The position numbers and the translations under genes were made by a program. From positions 92,926 to 156,925 of the forward strand of contig NZ_JAEUFG010000012.1 in the NCBI RefSeq assembly GCF_018588585.1: 64,000 bases of DNA. Direction: 5' to 3'. Source of the DNA: Bacillus sp. SM2101. Lineage in GTDB: Bacteria; Bacillota; Bacilli; Bacillales; SM2101. This document shows positions 63,738 to 64,000 of this stretch, in pieces (positions within the stretch are counted from its first letter, which is position 1; every line of letters starts with the position of its first letter). The notes under the pieces are model-generated. The model was not told where the DNA came from, ran no database searches, and saw nothing but the letters and a program-made list of their open reading frames with translations.

Positions 63738-63788
63738 AGGTTGATCCACCTTTCAAGGCGAATAAGTTGGGTTAACCTTCTTTTTTTT
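63738..63788 (+). terminator. Probable terminator after tatA
   Basis: AGGTTGATCCAC imperfectly pairs with TTGGGTTAACCT; followed by a run of eight T residues. Confidence 0.55.
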
Positions 63789-63880
63789 GGCTATTTTCGC
63801 ATAGGTTGTTACTTTCTTTCCAGGATATAAGCACGTATACATCTAGTGTTCGTGGCATCTTTTCTACTTTTACAATTATT
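63789..63880 (-). repeat. MITE-like repeat, copy 14, truncated
   Basis: Starts GGCTATTTTCGCATAGGTTG and keeps the core GTTCGTGGCATCTTTTCTAC, but the expected AGCAACAAAGTTTACGAAAA end is missing. The copy breaks off where the probable insertion-sequence end begins. Confidence 0.6.
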
Positions 63881-63894
63881 TAGCTCTCATAAAA

Positions 63895-64000
63895 CTCATC
63901 ATACTGCCCATTTTTAGTAAAAATGATATGCTCCCCTTAAGGTAGACAGATTAAAAAATAAAATCTGATTACCTTAAGGGGGCTTTTTTATGTCCAATAA
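63895..64000 (+). mobile_element. Left edge of a probable insertion sequence with transposase start
   Basis: From about 63898 the sequence changes character. An inverted repeat CCCCTTAAGGTA / TACCTTAAGGGG (63934-63981, inner CAGAT / ATCTG) is followed by CTTTTTT and an ATG at 63990 (MSN...) that runs off the window. A hairpin just before an orfA-like start is common in IS3-family ends. I cannot see the transposase, so the class is a guess. Confidence 0.4.

Overview
The window comes from a low-GC Gram-positive genome of the Bacillaceae type. The evidence is AT-rich DNA, strong AGGAGG-like ribosome sites, frequent GTG/TTG starts, lipoprotein-type binding proteins, a T-box upstream of a single-chain glycyl-tRNA synthetase, an Ohr/OhrR pair, a CdaS-type diadenylate cyclase (known from spore formers) and a CcpA-type cre site. 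The GH81-CBM6-CBM56 architecture and the intergenic repeats suggest a soil or alkaliphilic Bacillus relative. I cannot name the species from sequence alone.

Layout. 0-10 kb: end of a UMF1/Atg22-like transporter, then a minus-strand pentose/monosaccharide uptake locus. Reading with transcription, it has a membrane-anchored sugar sensor, a LytS/YesM-type kinase, a YesN-type regulator, a XylF-like lipoprotein with its own terminator, then a ChvE-like lipoprotein, a double ATPase and a permease behind a cre site. 10-19 kb: an anchored polysaccharide deacetylase, a coiled-coil protein, a divergent pair made of a tiny secreted peptide gene and a PlcR-like HTH-TPR regulator, then a large secreted GH81 beta-1,3-glucanase. 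19-29 kb: housekeeping and transport genes (rRNA methyltransferase, OFA transporter, SDR, lipase-like hydrolase, TIMP-like protein, CdaS, MFS exporter). 29-36 kb: a second GH81 glucanase, a LOG protein and a polar amino-acid ABC importer. 36-45 kb: a threonine-to-glycine operon (kbl-tdh) followed by a three-gene cassette whose members match the hydrazinoacetic-acid machinery described in Streptomyces (Spb38/Spb40/Spb39): N-hydroxylase, cupin-MetRS fusion, FAD oxidase; then galU. 45-64 kb: an M20 amidohydrolase, a YjfMCL-like module, a TrmB regulator, azlCD, ohr/ohrR, T-box-glyQS, a YxlEFG-like ABC module with a divergent regulator, an M29 aminopeptidase, ogt, a chemotaxis receptor, mobA, tatA and the left edge of a probable insertion sequence.

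Two repeat families overlay this. The first is a MITE-like family of about 115-157 bp with imperfect inverted ends (GGCTCTTTTCGTAAACTTTG / GGCTGTTTTCGCATAGACTG). It has about 14 complete, degenerate or partial copies, essentially all between genes. The second is a 124-bp hairpin-rich unit. It occurs as a four-unit array and a two-unit array, and each array starts directly after a stop codon in the same orientation as the gene it follows.

The strongest candidates for something new are (1) the compact hydrazine-forming cassette at 39958-44438, immediately downstream of glycine-producing genes, and (2) the divergent secreted-peptide/HTH-TPR pair at 13379-14590, next to a secreted glucanase, which looks like an uncharacterised RRNPP quorum-sensing system.
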